A stretch of DNA of 27,297 bases from JAVMKJ01 sp031732875 (GTDB lineage Bacteria; Pseudomonadota; Gammaproteobacteria; Competibacterales; Competibacteraceae), in assembly GCA_031732875.1 (NCBI GenBank), contig JAVMKL010000145.1, forward strand, positions 1-27,297, written 5' to 3'. The position numbers and the translations under genes were made by a program. The notes below the pieces were generated by a model. That model worked only from the letters and a program-made list of their open reading frames with translations. It made no database searches and was not told where the DNA came from. Positions 1-7,438 of this stretch are shown here, piece after piece. Each line of letters starts with the position of its first letter. The stretch's first letter is position 1.

Positions 1-9
1 AGAAAAATA

Positions 10-2160
10 ATGGACCGAATATTCGTCCAGATTCCCAGTTACCGCGACCGGGAATGCCAATGGACGGTCAAGGATTTATTCGACAAGGCGGCTTGTCCGG
101 ACCGAGTTTTTGTGGGCATCTGCTGGCAGTTCGTTCCGGAAGAAGACCAGGATTGCTTCGCCGTCCCCTACCCGCGCCCGGACCAGGTACGGGTGATCGA
201 TTACCATGCCCGGGATGCCAAAGGGCTGGGGTGGGCCCGGCGGCAGACCCAACTATTGTGGCGAGGTGAAGAGTACACTCTCCAGATCGACAGCCACATG
301 CGTTTCGTCCCGGGCTGGGACGAAAAGATGATCGCCCAGCAACAGAGCCGGGGCAACCATGCGGTCCTCACGGTATATCCCCCCGGCTATCTTCCCCCGG
401 ACCAGCGAGAGGACTGGAACCGTCCGCGGGTGCAGACCGCACACCGATTCCATTCCAACGGGGTGATCGAATTCGGGGCGCATCCGGTGCCCGAGAACTG
501 GGTGGTGGAAGGTCCCTTGTCGACGGCGGCCTGCGCCGGTGGCTTTATCTTTGGTCCCGGTCGCATCATCGAGGACGTTCCAGCCGATCCGGACATTTAT
601 TTCTTCGGCGAGGAGCCGACCCTGGCGGCACGACTCTGGACCCACGGCTACGACCTGTACTCGCCCAGCGAAGCGCCGATCTATCACTACTATATCCGCA
701 AGGACGGCACCCGCCCCTGGAACGACGACTCACGCTGGCATGCCAAGCACGAGCAGAGCCTGCGACGCTTCAAGGCCCTGTTGGCACCGGGATCGCTCTC
801 ACGCCTGGACGCGCCGGTTGATCTGGGTCCGTACGGTCTCGGTCAGGCCCGGACGCTGGCGGACTACCAACGATTCTCGGGGATCAACTTCACCGGACTG
901 ACCGTGGCCGCCTACGCACGGCGGTTCCCCTTCGTACTGGATTCCGCCACCGGCGACGCCCCGCCCGTTCGCCAGGAAGTCAGGCCGAATCCGCAAGCTC
1001 ACCTGTTCATCCTCGACCACGACGGCGTGATCTTCTCCGAGGAAGGAGGAGAACTGATCGCCTTGAATACGGCGGCTACCTATGTGTGGTGCGCCCTGGA
1101 AGAGGGCTGGGCGCGGCGGGAAATCCTCGACGGTCTGGCGCGGCTCTGCGTGGTGGACGCCGCCACGGCCGAGCAGCAATTCGACTTTCTGATGGACAGT
1201 CTGGACGGTCTGGGCCTGCTGGATAACCCGTCGGTGGCCCACCTCCCGTCGCCGCCCCTCGAATGTAAAACCCCCGGTCCGGCGCCGGCCGCGGACCAGG
1301 CCGATCACAGCTTGCGCCGCTACCGACTGCTCGATTCGGTCCTCCGGGTCCATTATCCCACCGCCGAATCCGAGCGTTTGAGCCATCCCCCCATCGCTCA
1401 CCTGGAGATCGAACCGGAAGGCGAGGCGGATTGGGAAATCGAGATTTCCCATCGTGCGGGAGTCCACTCGATCCATGTGAACGGTCGATGGTTGATGGAT
1501 GCCCGCATTCCCGGCGCCTTGGCGCCGAGTCTGAAGTTCGCTCTCCTGCGGCATGCCATCGCCCGGCACGATCACTCGCTGCACCTGCACGCTGGCGTGG
1601 TCGCCAACGGCGAGCACTGTCTGCTGCTCCCCGCCGCCAAGGGCAGCGGCAAAACCACCCTGGTGGCCGGTCTGGTCCACGCCGGCTATCGCTATTTCTC
1701 CGACGAAGTGGCCCTGCTGGATCGCGCCACCTGCAAGGTGCGGCCCTTCCCCCTGAGCCTATGCGTCAAGCAGCACGGAATCGCGGTGTTCTCCTCCCTG
1801 TCCCCGGACGTGGCCCAGTTGCCGGTCTACGAACGGGAAGATGGCGAATGGGTACGTTATCTGACGCTGCCCGGAACCGCGCGTGCCGCCGATCAGGCGT
1901 TGCCCGCGCGCCATGTCGTTTTCCCGCGCCATCGTCCGGATTGCACGACCGAACTGCACCCCATCTCCCGAATCGAGGCCCTGCGTCGTCTGTTGGAGCA
2001 GAGCACGTCCATTCCCAAACCCCTGACTCTTCAGGACGCCACGGCCATCGTCGACTGGTTACGCGGCGTGCAATCCTACGAACTCCCCTTCTCCGAGCTC
2101 GGCCAGGCGGTAGCCCAGATCGTTCGGTTGTTGCCGTTGCCCGCCACCGCGCCCGCCTGA
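10..2160 (+). CDS. Three-domain fusion: GlcNAc-transferase-like + PqqD-like + HprK-like kinase
   Basis: A 716-residue protein with three recognisable parts. Residues 1-300 resemble the bacterial GlcNAc-transferase family (PF11397, related to the Skp1 polypeptide GlcNAc-transferase): the start IFVQIPSYRD, a metal-site-like DSH at 94-96 within TLQIDSHMRF, and FFGEEPTLAARLW near 198-210 with later HxYY. Residues 330-408 look like a PqqD-type winged-helix peptide-binding domain (ALNTAATYVW, then a helical FDFLMDSLDGLGLL). Residues 430-716 resemble HprK-related kinases: LHLHAGVV, a P-loop AAKGSGKTT at 542-550 whose first Gly is Ala, and SDEVALLD at 564-571. PqqD domains bind peptide substrates and HprK-like enzymes phosphorylate serine, so a role in modifying a peptide or protein is inferred. 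The ATG at 10 is so near the edge that the upstream context is unseen. A hairpin and a small ORF follow. Confidence 0.8.
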   Translation: MDRIFVQIPSYRDRECQWTVKDLFDKAACPDRVFVGICWQFVPEEDQDCFAVPYPRPDQVRVIDYHARDAKGLGWARRQTQLLWRGEEYTLQIDSHMRFVPGWDEKMIAQQQSRGNHAVLTVYPPGYLPPDQREDWNRPRVQTAHRFHSNGVIEFGAHPVPENWVVEGPLSTAACAGGFIFGPGRIIEDVPADPDIYFFGEEPTLAARLWTHGYDLYSPSEAPIYHYYIRKDGTRPWNDDSRWHAKHEQSLRRFKALLAPGSLSRLDAPVDLGPYGLGQARTLADYQRFSGINFTGLTVAAYARRFPFVLDSATGDAPPVRQEVRPNPQAHLFILDHDGVIFSEEGGELIALNTAATYVWCALEEGWARREILDGLARLCVVDAATAEQQFDFLMDSLDGLGLLDNPSVAHLPSPPLECKTPGPAPAADQADHSLRRYRLLDSVLRVHYPTAESERLSHPPIAHLEIEPEGEADWEIEISHRAGVHSIHVNGRWLMDARIPGALAPSLKFALLRHAIARHDHSLHLHAGVVANGEHCLLLPAAKGSGKTTLVAGLVHAGYRYFSDEVALLDRATCKVRPFPLSLCVKQHGIAVFSSLSPDVAQLPVYEREDGEWVRYLTLPGTARAADQALPARHVVFPRHRPDCTTELHPISRIEALRRLLEQSTSIPKPLTLQDATAIVDWLRGVQSYELPFSELGQAVAQIVRLLPLPATAPA

Positions 2161-2178
2161 CCGACTTCGCCGGCTGGG

Positions 2179-2199
2179 ATCGGGCCAAACTGGCCCGAT
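2179..2199 (+). terminator. Strong hairpin just after the fusion gene, no U-tract
   Basis: A perfect 9-bp stem (ATCGGGCCA / TGGCCCGAT) with a 3-nt loop AAC begins 19 bases after the stop at 2160. No run of T follows, so it is not a textbook intrinsic terminator. It could be a 3'-end stabilising hairpin, a partial terminator, or a block separating expression of the fusion gene from the small downstream ORF. Confidence 0.4.
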
Positions 2200-2462
2200 A
2201 CGGCCAGCGATCCTGTCACCCAGTGATGGCCAATTTCAATCGTGCTAACGCCTCGCGGTCGTTGGACCGACAGCGCCCGATGAGAAATCCTCCAGTACGA
2301 CAATCTATCCGGGATGGCGGCCCCAAAATCCTCAAAAACGGCTTGCACGATAGTAGGCATGAAACCTGCCTGCTCGAAAATGCGAAAGGCAAGCGAAACC
2401 CGGGAGTGGCGACAATGGAAACGATCACCCAAAATGGCCAAAAAACGGTTTGGAGGCGTCCA
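2200..2462. other. Leader stretch before the small ORF
   Basis: Apart from the hairpin at its left end, this gap between the fusion gene and the small ORF shows no convincing gene. The reading frame of the small ORF stays open leftwards, with in-frame ATGs at 2226 and 2415. The one at 2415 has a GGGAG-like sequence about 8 bases before it and would give a 61-residue product. The stretch is less GC-rich than the genes around it. I see no clear promoter. Confidence 0.4.
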
Positions 2463-2600
2463 ATGATTAACCATGAATCCAATAGCGGACATCATCACGA
2501 GTCCTGCGAAACCAGTGAAATCGCCGAGGTCGTGGAACGGGAGTTTCTCCAATTGCTGGATTTGTTAAACAAGGAACCGGAAATCTTTCTGATTTACTGA
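2463..2600 (+). CDS. Small 45-residue peptide, possible substrate of the upstream fusion protein
   Basis: The ATG at 2463 is preceded by GGAGG at 2452-2456 with 6 bases of spacing, which is why I prefer it to the in-frame ATG at 2415 (61 residues). The product begins MINHESNSGHHHESCETSE, has three consecutive His, one Cys and several Ser/Thr near the N-terminus, then an acidic amphipathic helix-like part (EVVEREFLQLLDLLNKEPE) and a hydrophobic end IFLIY. I recognise no family. It is the first ORF after a protein with a PqqD-like peptide-binding domain, so it could be a ribosomally made peptide substrate. This rests on position, size and ribosome binding site only; it may equally be an unrelated small protein or a chance ORF. 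Confidence 0.45.
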   Translation: MINHESNSGHHHESCETSEIAEVVEREFLQLLDLLNKEPEIFLIY

Positions 2601-2658
2601 GCCGGTTTTCCGCCATACGAAATTTCGCCACCCTCCGAACGCCCTCATTAACTTTTTC

Positions 2659-2728
2659 AGTAACCGTTCAGCCTCCTTTCGCCTGACCCCCCTCTCCCCC
2701 AAACAGGCGAGGGAATTGAACGGTTACT
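2659..2728. repeat. Nested palindromic repeat (REP/MITE-like)
   Basis: A 12-bp perfect inverted repeat (AGTAACCGTTCA at 2659-2670, its complement at 2717-2728) encloses a second inverted pair (CGCCTG at 2680-2685, CAGGCG at 2704-2709). The centre is C-rich. The inner part resembles, in the opposite orientation, the sequence at 7380-7416, so it probably belongs to a dispersed family of small palindromes. It lies 102 bases before the preferred start of the secreted hydrolase gene. Confidence 0.6.
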
Positions 2729-2829
2729 TTCTTCATGGCCGGCGGTGCCAGGGACCAAACTGGTTTACAATTGCAACTCGACACAAAATCCGGTCCGTAG
2801 CCCAACCCCCGTCCACCGCAACCGATTCC

Positions 2830-4863
2830 ATGCGCGCATGCCTGTTTGGCCGGCTTATCCTGCTCGGCGGGCTGTTGTTCCGCCCTGACTGGGCGGCTCC
2901 CGCCATCGAACCCGCCATGCCACCGCTGGTGCTGCACGATTTCGAACAGACTACCAGCCCCACTCCGGGCGTGGGCATGAGCGGCTGGACCGCCGATCCG
3001 GCCTATCCCACCGGCCAGGTCCGGTACCGGCGGGAGCCGGCCCGGCGGCCGGGCAGCGAGCGGGCGCTGCACCTTCACTATCGCTTCGATCCCGGCGCCA
3101 CCGACGCCATCGGCTGGCAACTCGCCCTGCCCGATCTCGACGCCACGGCCTACGATCACCTGGAACTCTGGTTTCGCGGCGACGGTCGCGCCGGGTTTGC
3201 CGACTCGTTCGAGATCGAATTCAAGCAACCGCTGTCCGGCGGACCGCCCGGCCTGCTGCGCCAGGGCAGCTATCTGGTTACCGGCATCGCCGACGACTGG
3301 CAACGCATTCGCGTCCCGCTGAACGTCATGAACGGCATCACCGACTGGAAACACCTCCGCCAATTCACCGTCGTCTTCGAGCCGCGCCGTTCGTCCATCA
3401 CCCGTGGCGCCTACTGGCTGGACGACATCGCTCTGATCCACACCGGCCAGCCCGGTCCCAGCATCCACGATCCGGTGATCCCTCCGAAAAAGACCGCATG
3501 GGAGAACGGCGTGGGCGGCAAGGCCGCCGCCCAGTCGTACATCCGCGCCCGGCTAGCCGGGTGGCCGGAACGGCTGACGGTCGATCCGGCGGAACTGCCC
3601 GGCGACGACCCCGCTTTTCTGGCGCGGCTGGCTCGCGACACCTGGCGGGGACTGGCGGCGCTGAGCGACCGCGAACACGGCCTCCCGTTCGACACCGTGC
3701 GCTTCGGCGGCTCGATCGCGCTCGATCATGCCTGGCTGGGCGATTACACCAACGTCACCAACATCGGCTTCTATCTGATCGACATCGTCGCGGCGCGGGA
3801 ACTGGGGCTGATCGACGGGGATGAGGCCCGGGCGCGCCTGAACCGAACGCTGGACACCCTGGAACGGCTCGAAACCTGGCGGGGCTTTCATTACAACTAC
3901 TACGACACCACCACCCTGGAGCGCACCAGCCACTTCATCTCGTTCGTCGATTCGGCCTGGCTGACCGCCGGGCTGATGGTGACGCGCAACGGCGTCCCCG
4001 AACTGGCCGGGCGTTGCGACCGGCTGATCGACCAGGGCGATTACCGCGTTTTCTACGATCCGGTCCAGCAGTTGATGATGCACGGCTACTATACCAACCT
4101 GCCCTACCGCTCCGAATACAGCTACGGGCTGCTCTACAGCGAAGCGCGGCTGGGCAGTCTGATCGCGATCGGCAAGGGCGACGCGCCGGAAGAGCACTGG
4201 TATCGCATGGCGCGAACCTTCCCGCGTCATTTCGACTGGCAGTCGCAATCGCCCAAGAATCGCGCGGACCGGACCGTGAACGGCCATACTTTCCCCGGCG
4301 GCCACTACGCCTGGCACGGACTGCAATACGTGCCGTCCTGGGGCGGCAGCCTGTTCGAGGCGTTGATGCCGCTGCTGGTGCTGGACGAGTTACGGTACGC
4401 ACCGGCCAGCCTGGGACGGAACGATCTCATTCACACCCAAATTCACCGCCGCTTCGCGCTGGAGCACCTGGGCTATCCGGTCTGGGGTCTGTCGCCCAGT
4501 TCCGCGCCGGTCGGCGGCTACCGCGAATTCGGAGTCCGGATTCTCGGCGTGCGCGGCTATCCAGGCGGCGCGGTGACCCCGCACGCGGCGGCGCTGGGGT
4601 TGCTGACGGAACCGGCGGAGGCGGCGGCCAATCTCCGCCAACTGGCCGAACGCTACCCGATCTATGGCGATTTCGGCTTCTACGACGCGGTGGACCCGAA
4701 AACCGGCCAGGTGGCATACAACTATCTGGCCCTGGATCAGAGCATGATCCTGATCGCGCTGGCGAATCATCTGCGGGACGGCGCCATCCAGCGCTATTTC
4801 GCCGCCGACCCGCTCGTTCGACGAATGTTGCCGCTACTCGGCTCCGAACGGTTTTTCGACTGA
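2830..4863 (+). CDS. Secreted glucan hydrolase-like protein (CBM-like domain + PF10091 glycoamylase-type domain)
   Basis: A 677-residue protein when started at the ATG at 2830. This start gives a clear signal peptide (MRACLFGRLILLGGLLF, cleavage expected near WAAPA at about 25). The longer frame opens at a TTG inside the palindromic repeat and is unlikely. Residues about 30-205 form a beta-rich domain with HDFEQ and YDHLELWFRG and ending YWLDDIALI, as in CIA30/CBM-like galactose-binding modules. Residues about 250-670 match the glycoamylase-like fold (PF10091; related to NdvB C-termini and GH144 beta-1,2-glucanases): TNIGFYLIDIVAARELG, SYGLLYSEARLGSLIAIGKG, WGGSLFEALMP and AYNYLALDQSMILIALAN. 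A periplasmic or exported beta-glucanase is inferred; the linkage cut is not certain. It is 10 bases upstream of an ABC ATPase gene and shares an apparent operon with a beta-glucosidase. No good ribosome binding site is visible. Confidence 0.8.
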   Translation: MRACLFGRLILLGGLLFRPDWAAPAIEPAMPPLVLHDFEQTTSPTPGVGMSGWTADPAYPTGQVRYRREPARRPGSERALHLHYRFDPGATDAIGWQLALPDLDATAYDHLELWFRGDGRAGFADSFEIEFKQPLSGGPPGLLRQGSYLVTGIADDWQRIRVPLNVMNGITDWKHLRQFTVVFEPRRSSITRGAYWLDDIALIHTGQPGPSIHDPVIPPKKTAWENGVGGKAAAQSYIRARLAGWPERLTVDPAELPGDDPAFLARLARDTWRGLAALSDREHGLPFDTVRFGGSIALDHAWLGDYTNVTNIGFYLIDIVAARELGLIDGDEARARLNRTLDTLERLETWRGFHYNYYDTTTLERTSHFISFVDSAWLTAGLMVTRNGVPELAGRCDRLIDQGDYRVFYDPVQQLMMHGYYTNLPYRSEYSYGLLYSEARLGSLIAIGKGDAPEEHWYRMARTFPRHFDWQSQSPKNRADRTVNGHTFPGGHYAWHGLQYVPSWGGSLFEALMPLLVLDELRYAPASLGRNDLIHTQIHRRFALEHLGYPVWGLSPSSAPVGGYREFGVRILGVRGYPGGAVTPHAAALGLLTEPAEAAANLRQLAERYPIYGDFGFYDAVDPKTGQVAYNYLALDQSMILIALANHLRDGAIQRYFAADPLVRRMLPLLGSERFFD

Positions 4864-4873
4864 CGGACCTCCC

Positions 4874-5995
4874 ATGGCCAGCGTGGAATTCGATCACATC
4901 GACAAGATTTATCCCGGCGGTACTCAAGCTGTTTTCGATTTCAGCCTCGACATCGCCGACGGTGAAGCGCTGGCGTTGGTCGGCCCCTCAGGCTGTGGCA
5001 AGTCCACCCTGTTGCGGCTGCTGGCCGGGTTGGAGATGCCAACTCAAGGCACGTTGCGCATCGGTGGGAACGCGGTCAACGAACTGTCACCGCAGCAACG
5101 CAACGTGGCGATGGTATTCCAGGATTACGCCCTCTATCCCCACATGACCGTGCGACGCAATCTGGAATTTCCCCTGAAGATGCGCGACCTGCCCCGCGCC
5201 GAGATCGAGCGCCGGGTAAACTGGGTGGTGGAGTTATTGAGTCTCGGCGGCCTGCTCGACCGCCTTCCAAAGCAACTGTCCGGGGGCCAGCGCCAGCGGG
5301 TGGCGATGGGGCGGGCGCTGGTGCGGCAGCCGACCGTGTTCCTGATGGACGAACCGCTGTCGAATCTGGACGCCCGCCTGCGCGTGCAAATCCGCGCCGA
5401 ACTCGGCGATCTGCTGGACCGGTTGGGCGCGACCACGATCTACGTCACCCACGACCAGGCCGAAGCGATGACCTTGGGCGACCGGGTGGCGGTGGTGGAT
5501 CGGGGTCGCCTGCAACAGATCGCGCCCCCGCGGGAACTGTACGAGCACCCGGCCAATACCTTCGTAGCCGGTTTCATCGGCAACCCGCCGATGAACCTGT
5601 TCCCGGCGCGGCTGAACACCGCCCGCGATGGCGGGCTCCAGTTGCGCCTGGGCGAGCAGAGCCTGCCGCTGGTTCTGCCCGCTTCCACCGCGGAATACTG
5701 GCGAGCCTGGCTGGATACGCCGCTGACCGCCGGCGTTCGCCCCGAGCATCTGGGTCTCGCCGACGAAGACGAAGGCTTGCGGGCGACGGTCGGCGATACC
5801 GAATATCTGGGTCACGAAACGTTGTTGCATCTACGGATTGAAGAACTGGAGATTTCCAGTCCGGTAATAACCGCGCGACTGCCGGGTCTGCGGGCGTTCC
5901 ACCGGGGCGAAAGCGTGCGCCTGGCGCCGGATTGGACGCGATTGCATTTGTTCGACGCCACCGGTCTGGCGCTGGCCCAGAGCCCGGAAGATTGA
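4874..5995 (+). CDS. Sugar ABC transporter ATP-binding protein (UgpC/MalK/MsmX type)
   Basis: A 373-residue ATPase of the carbohydrate-uptake CUT1 family. Visible motifs: Walker A GPSGCGKST at 37-45, Q-loop VAMVFQDYALYPHM, signature LSGGQRQRVAMGRAL, Walker B VFLMDEPLSNLDARLR and the H-switch TIYVTHDQAEAMTLGD. The C-terminal 130 residues carry the MalK-type regulatory OB/TOBE part (AGFIGNPPMNLFPA, GVRPEHLGL). It would energise uptake of an oligosaccharide or polyol from the cytoplasmic side. No permease or binding-protein gene is next to it, so it probably serves a transporter encoded elsewhere, as shared MsmX/MsmK-type ATPases do. It starts 10 bases after the hydrolase gene and is followed 25 bases later by the GH1 gene, which suggests one transcript. 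Confidence 0.93.
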   Translation: MASVEFDHIDKIYPGGTQAVFDFSLDIADGEALALVGPSGCGKSTLLRLLAGLEMPTQGTLRIGGNAVNELSPQQRNVAMVFQDYALYPHMTVRRNLEFPLKMRDLPRAEIERRVNWVVELLSLGGLLDRLPKQLSGGQRQRVAMGRALVRQPTVFLMDEPLSNLDARLRVQIRAELGDLLDRLGATTIYVTHDQAEAMTLGDRVAVVDRGRLQQIAPPRELYEHPANTFVAGFIGNPPMNLFPARLNTARDGGLQLRLGEQSLPLVLPASTAEYWRAWLDTPLTAGVRPEHLGLADEDEGLRATVGDTEYLGHETLLHLRIEELEISSPVITARLPGLRAFHRGESVRLAPDWTRLHLFDATGLALAQSPED

Positions 5996-6020
5996 AGGCG
6001 CAAAGCCAAAGGCCCTACCC

Positions 6021-7376
6021 ATGCTCGAACCGACTCCTTTCCCCGCCGATTTCCTCTGGGGCGCCGCCACCTCGGCCTACCAGATCGAAGGTTCGCCGCT
6101 GGCGGATGGCGCTGGACCCAGCATCTGGCATGAATTCGCCCACACGCCGGGCCGAACTCGCGACGGCGACACCGGCGATTCGGCCTGCGACCATTACCGC
6201 CGCTACCGGGAGGACGTGACGCTGATGCGGGGGCTGGGCCTGAACGCCTACCGCTTCAGCGTGTCCTGGAGCCGGGTGTTGCCGGAGGGGCGCGGTCCGG
6301 TCAACCCGCACGGGCTGGATTTCTACCAGCGGCTGGTCGATGCGTTGCTGGAGCAGGGCATCGAACCCATGCTCACCTTGTACCACTGGGATCTGCCGGC
6401 GGCGCTGGACCGGCTGGGCGGCTGGCCGAACCCGGACAGCGCCGGCTGGTTCGCCGACTATGCCCGGACTCTGTTCCGGGCTTTGGACGACCGGGTGCGA
6501 TTCTGGGTTACCCTGAACGAACCCTGGGTGGTGGTGGATGGTGGCTACCTGCACGGCTCGCTGGCACCGGGTTTGCGCAACCCCTTCGCCGCCCCGTTCG
6601 CCTCCCATCATCTCTTGCGGGCGCATGCCGCTGCCATGCAAGCTTACCGTGCCGAGGGCCGGCACCAGATCGGACTGGTGGTCAACCTGGAGCCGAAATA
6701 TCCGGCGGCGGAAACGGCCGAGGACCTTGCGGCCACCATGCGGGCCGACGCCTACTGGAACCGCCACTATCTCGACCCGGTGTTCCTGGGCGCCTATCCG
6801 CCCGAACTGGCGGAGATCTTCGGCGCCGCCTGGCCGGCGTTTCCCGAAGCCGACCTCGGCGCCCTTCGCCAGCCGCCGGACTTTCTCGGCATCAACTATT
6901 ACAGCCGGCAGGTGGTGCGGCACGATCCCGGCGACTGGCCGCTGGCCGCCGCCCGGGTGCGACAGGCCCGGCAAACCCACACCACGCTGGACTGGGAAGT
7001 CTATCCACAAGGTTTGACCGACATTCTGGAGTGGGTGGCCAACCGCTACGGACCGCTGCCGCTGTACGTCACCGAAAACGGCGCGGCGTTCTACGATCCA
7101 CCCCAAGCCGACGGGGACATCGCCGATCCCCTGCGTCAACGCTACCTGCGCGACCATCTGCGCGCGGCGCTGGCGGCCCGGCGCAACGGCGTCGACCTGC
7201 GCGGCTATTTCGCCTGGTCGCTGCTGGACAATCTGGAATGGGCCCACGGCTACTCGCAACGCTTCGGGCTGATTCACGTCGATTTCGCCACCCAGCAACG
7301 GACCTTCAAGGCCAGCGCCCGGTTCTACGCGGAAGTCATTCGAAGCAACGGCGCCGCTCTGCTCGCGTCAGAATGA
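6021..7376 (+). CDS. GH1 family beta-glucosidase
   Basis: A 451-residue cytoplasmic glycoside hydrolase of family 1, the usual length. The start FPADFLWGAATSAYQIEG is the family N-terminal signature. The acid/base glutamate is E167 in TLNEP and the nucleophile is E352 in YVTENGA. RFSVSWSRVLPEG, TLYHWDLPAAL and YFAWSLLDNLEWAHGYSQRFGL are also as expected. It would release glucose or another terminal sugar from short beta-linked oligosaccharides. Placed after a secreted glucanase-like gene and a sugar-import ATPase, it would complete a path from polymer cleavage outside, through import, to hydrolysis inside. There is no signal peptide. The ATG has only a modest AAAGG 8 bases upstream. Confidence 0.95.
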   Translation: MLEPTPFPADFLWGAATSAYQIEGSPLADGAGPSIWHEFAHTPGRTRDGDTGDSACDHYRRYREDVTLMRGLGLNAYRFSVSWSRVLPEGRGPVNPHGLDFYQRLVDALLEQGIEPMLTLYHWDLPAALDRLGGWPNPDSAGWFADYARTLFRALDDRVRFWVTLNEPWVVVDGGYLHGSLAPGLRNPFAAPFASHHLLRAHAAAMQAYRAEGRHQIGLVVNLEPKYPAAETAEDLAATMRADAYWNRHYLDPVFLGAYPPELAEIFGAAWPAFPEADLGALRQPPDFLGINYYSRQVVRHDPGDWPLAAARVRQARQTHTTLDWEVYPQGLTDILEWVANRYGPLPLYVTENGAAFYDPPQADGDIADPLRQRYLRDHLRAALAARRNGVDLRGYFAWSLLDNLEWAHGYSQRFGLIHVDFATQQRTFKASARFYAEVIRSNGAALLASE

Positions 7377-7379
7377 GCG

Positions 7380-7416
7380 TTCGTCCCCTCGCCCGTTTGC
7401 TGGAGGGGGTGAGAGG
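7380..7416. repeat. Short palindromic repeat related to the one near 2700
   Basis: The 62-base space between two convergent genes holds CCCCTC at 7385-7390 and GAGGGG at 7403-7408, able to form a 6-bp stem with a 12-base loop. On the - strand the order of elements (C-run, CTC, CAAAC, GGGCGAGGG) parallels 2684-2714 on the + strand. It may act as a bidirectional terminator between the genes, but no T-run is present. Confidence 0.4.
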
Positions 7417-7438
7417 CAGACGAGTCGTCGAATCGGTC

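Noticed and set aside
1431..2414. Long open frame overlapping the fusion gene and running into the small ORF
   Set aside because: Up to 2160 it is an out-of-frame reading of a strongly supported gene, with Arg/Pro/Ser-rich GC-shadow composition. Only the end after 2463 (perhaps 2415) has a ribosome binding site.
2716..2829. Longer N-terminus of the secreted hydrolase from a TTG at 2716
   Set aside because: The TTG is inside the palindromic repeat and the extension would bury the signal peptide that starts at 2830.
6015..7298. 427-codon open frame on the strand opposite the beta-glucosidase
   Set aside because: It is antisense to an unmistakable GH1 enzyme and has no family motifs; long antisense frames are expected at this GC content.
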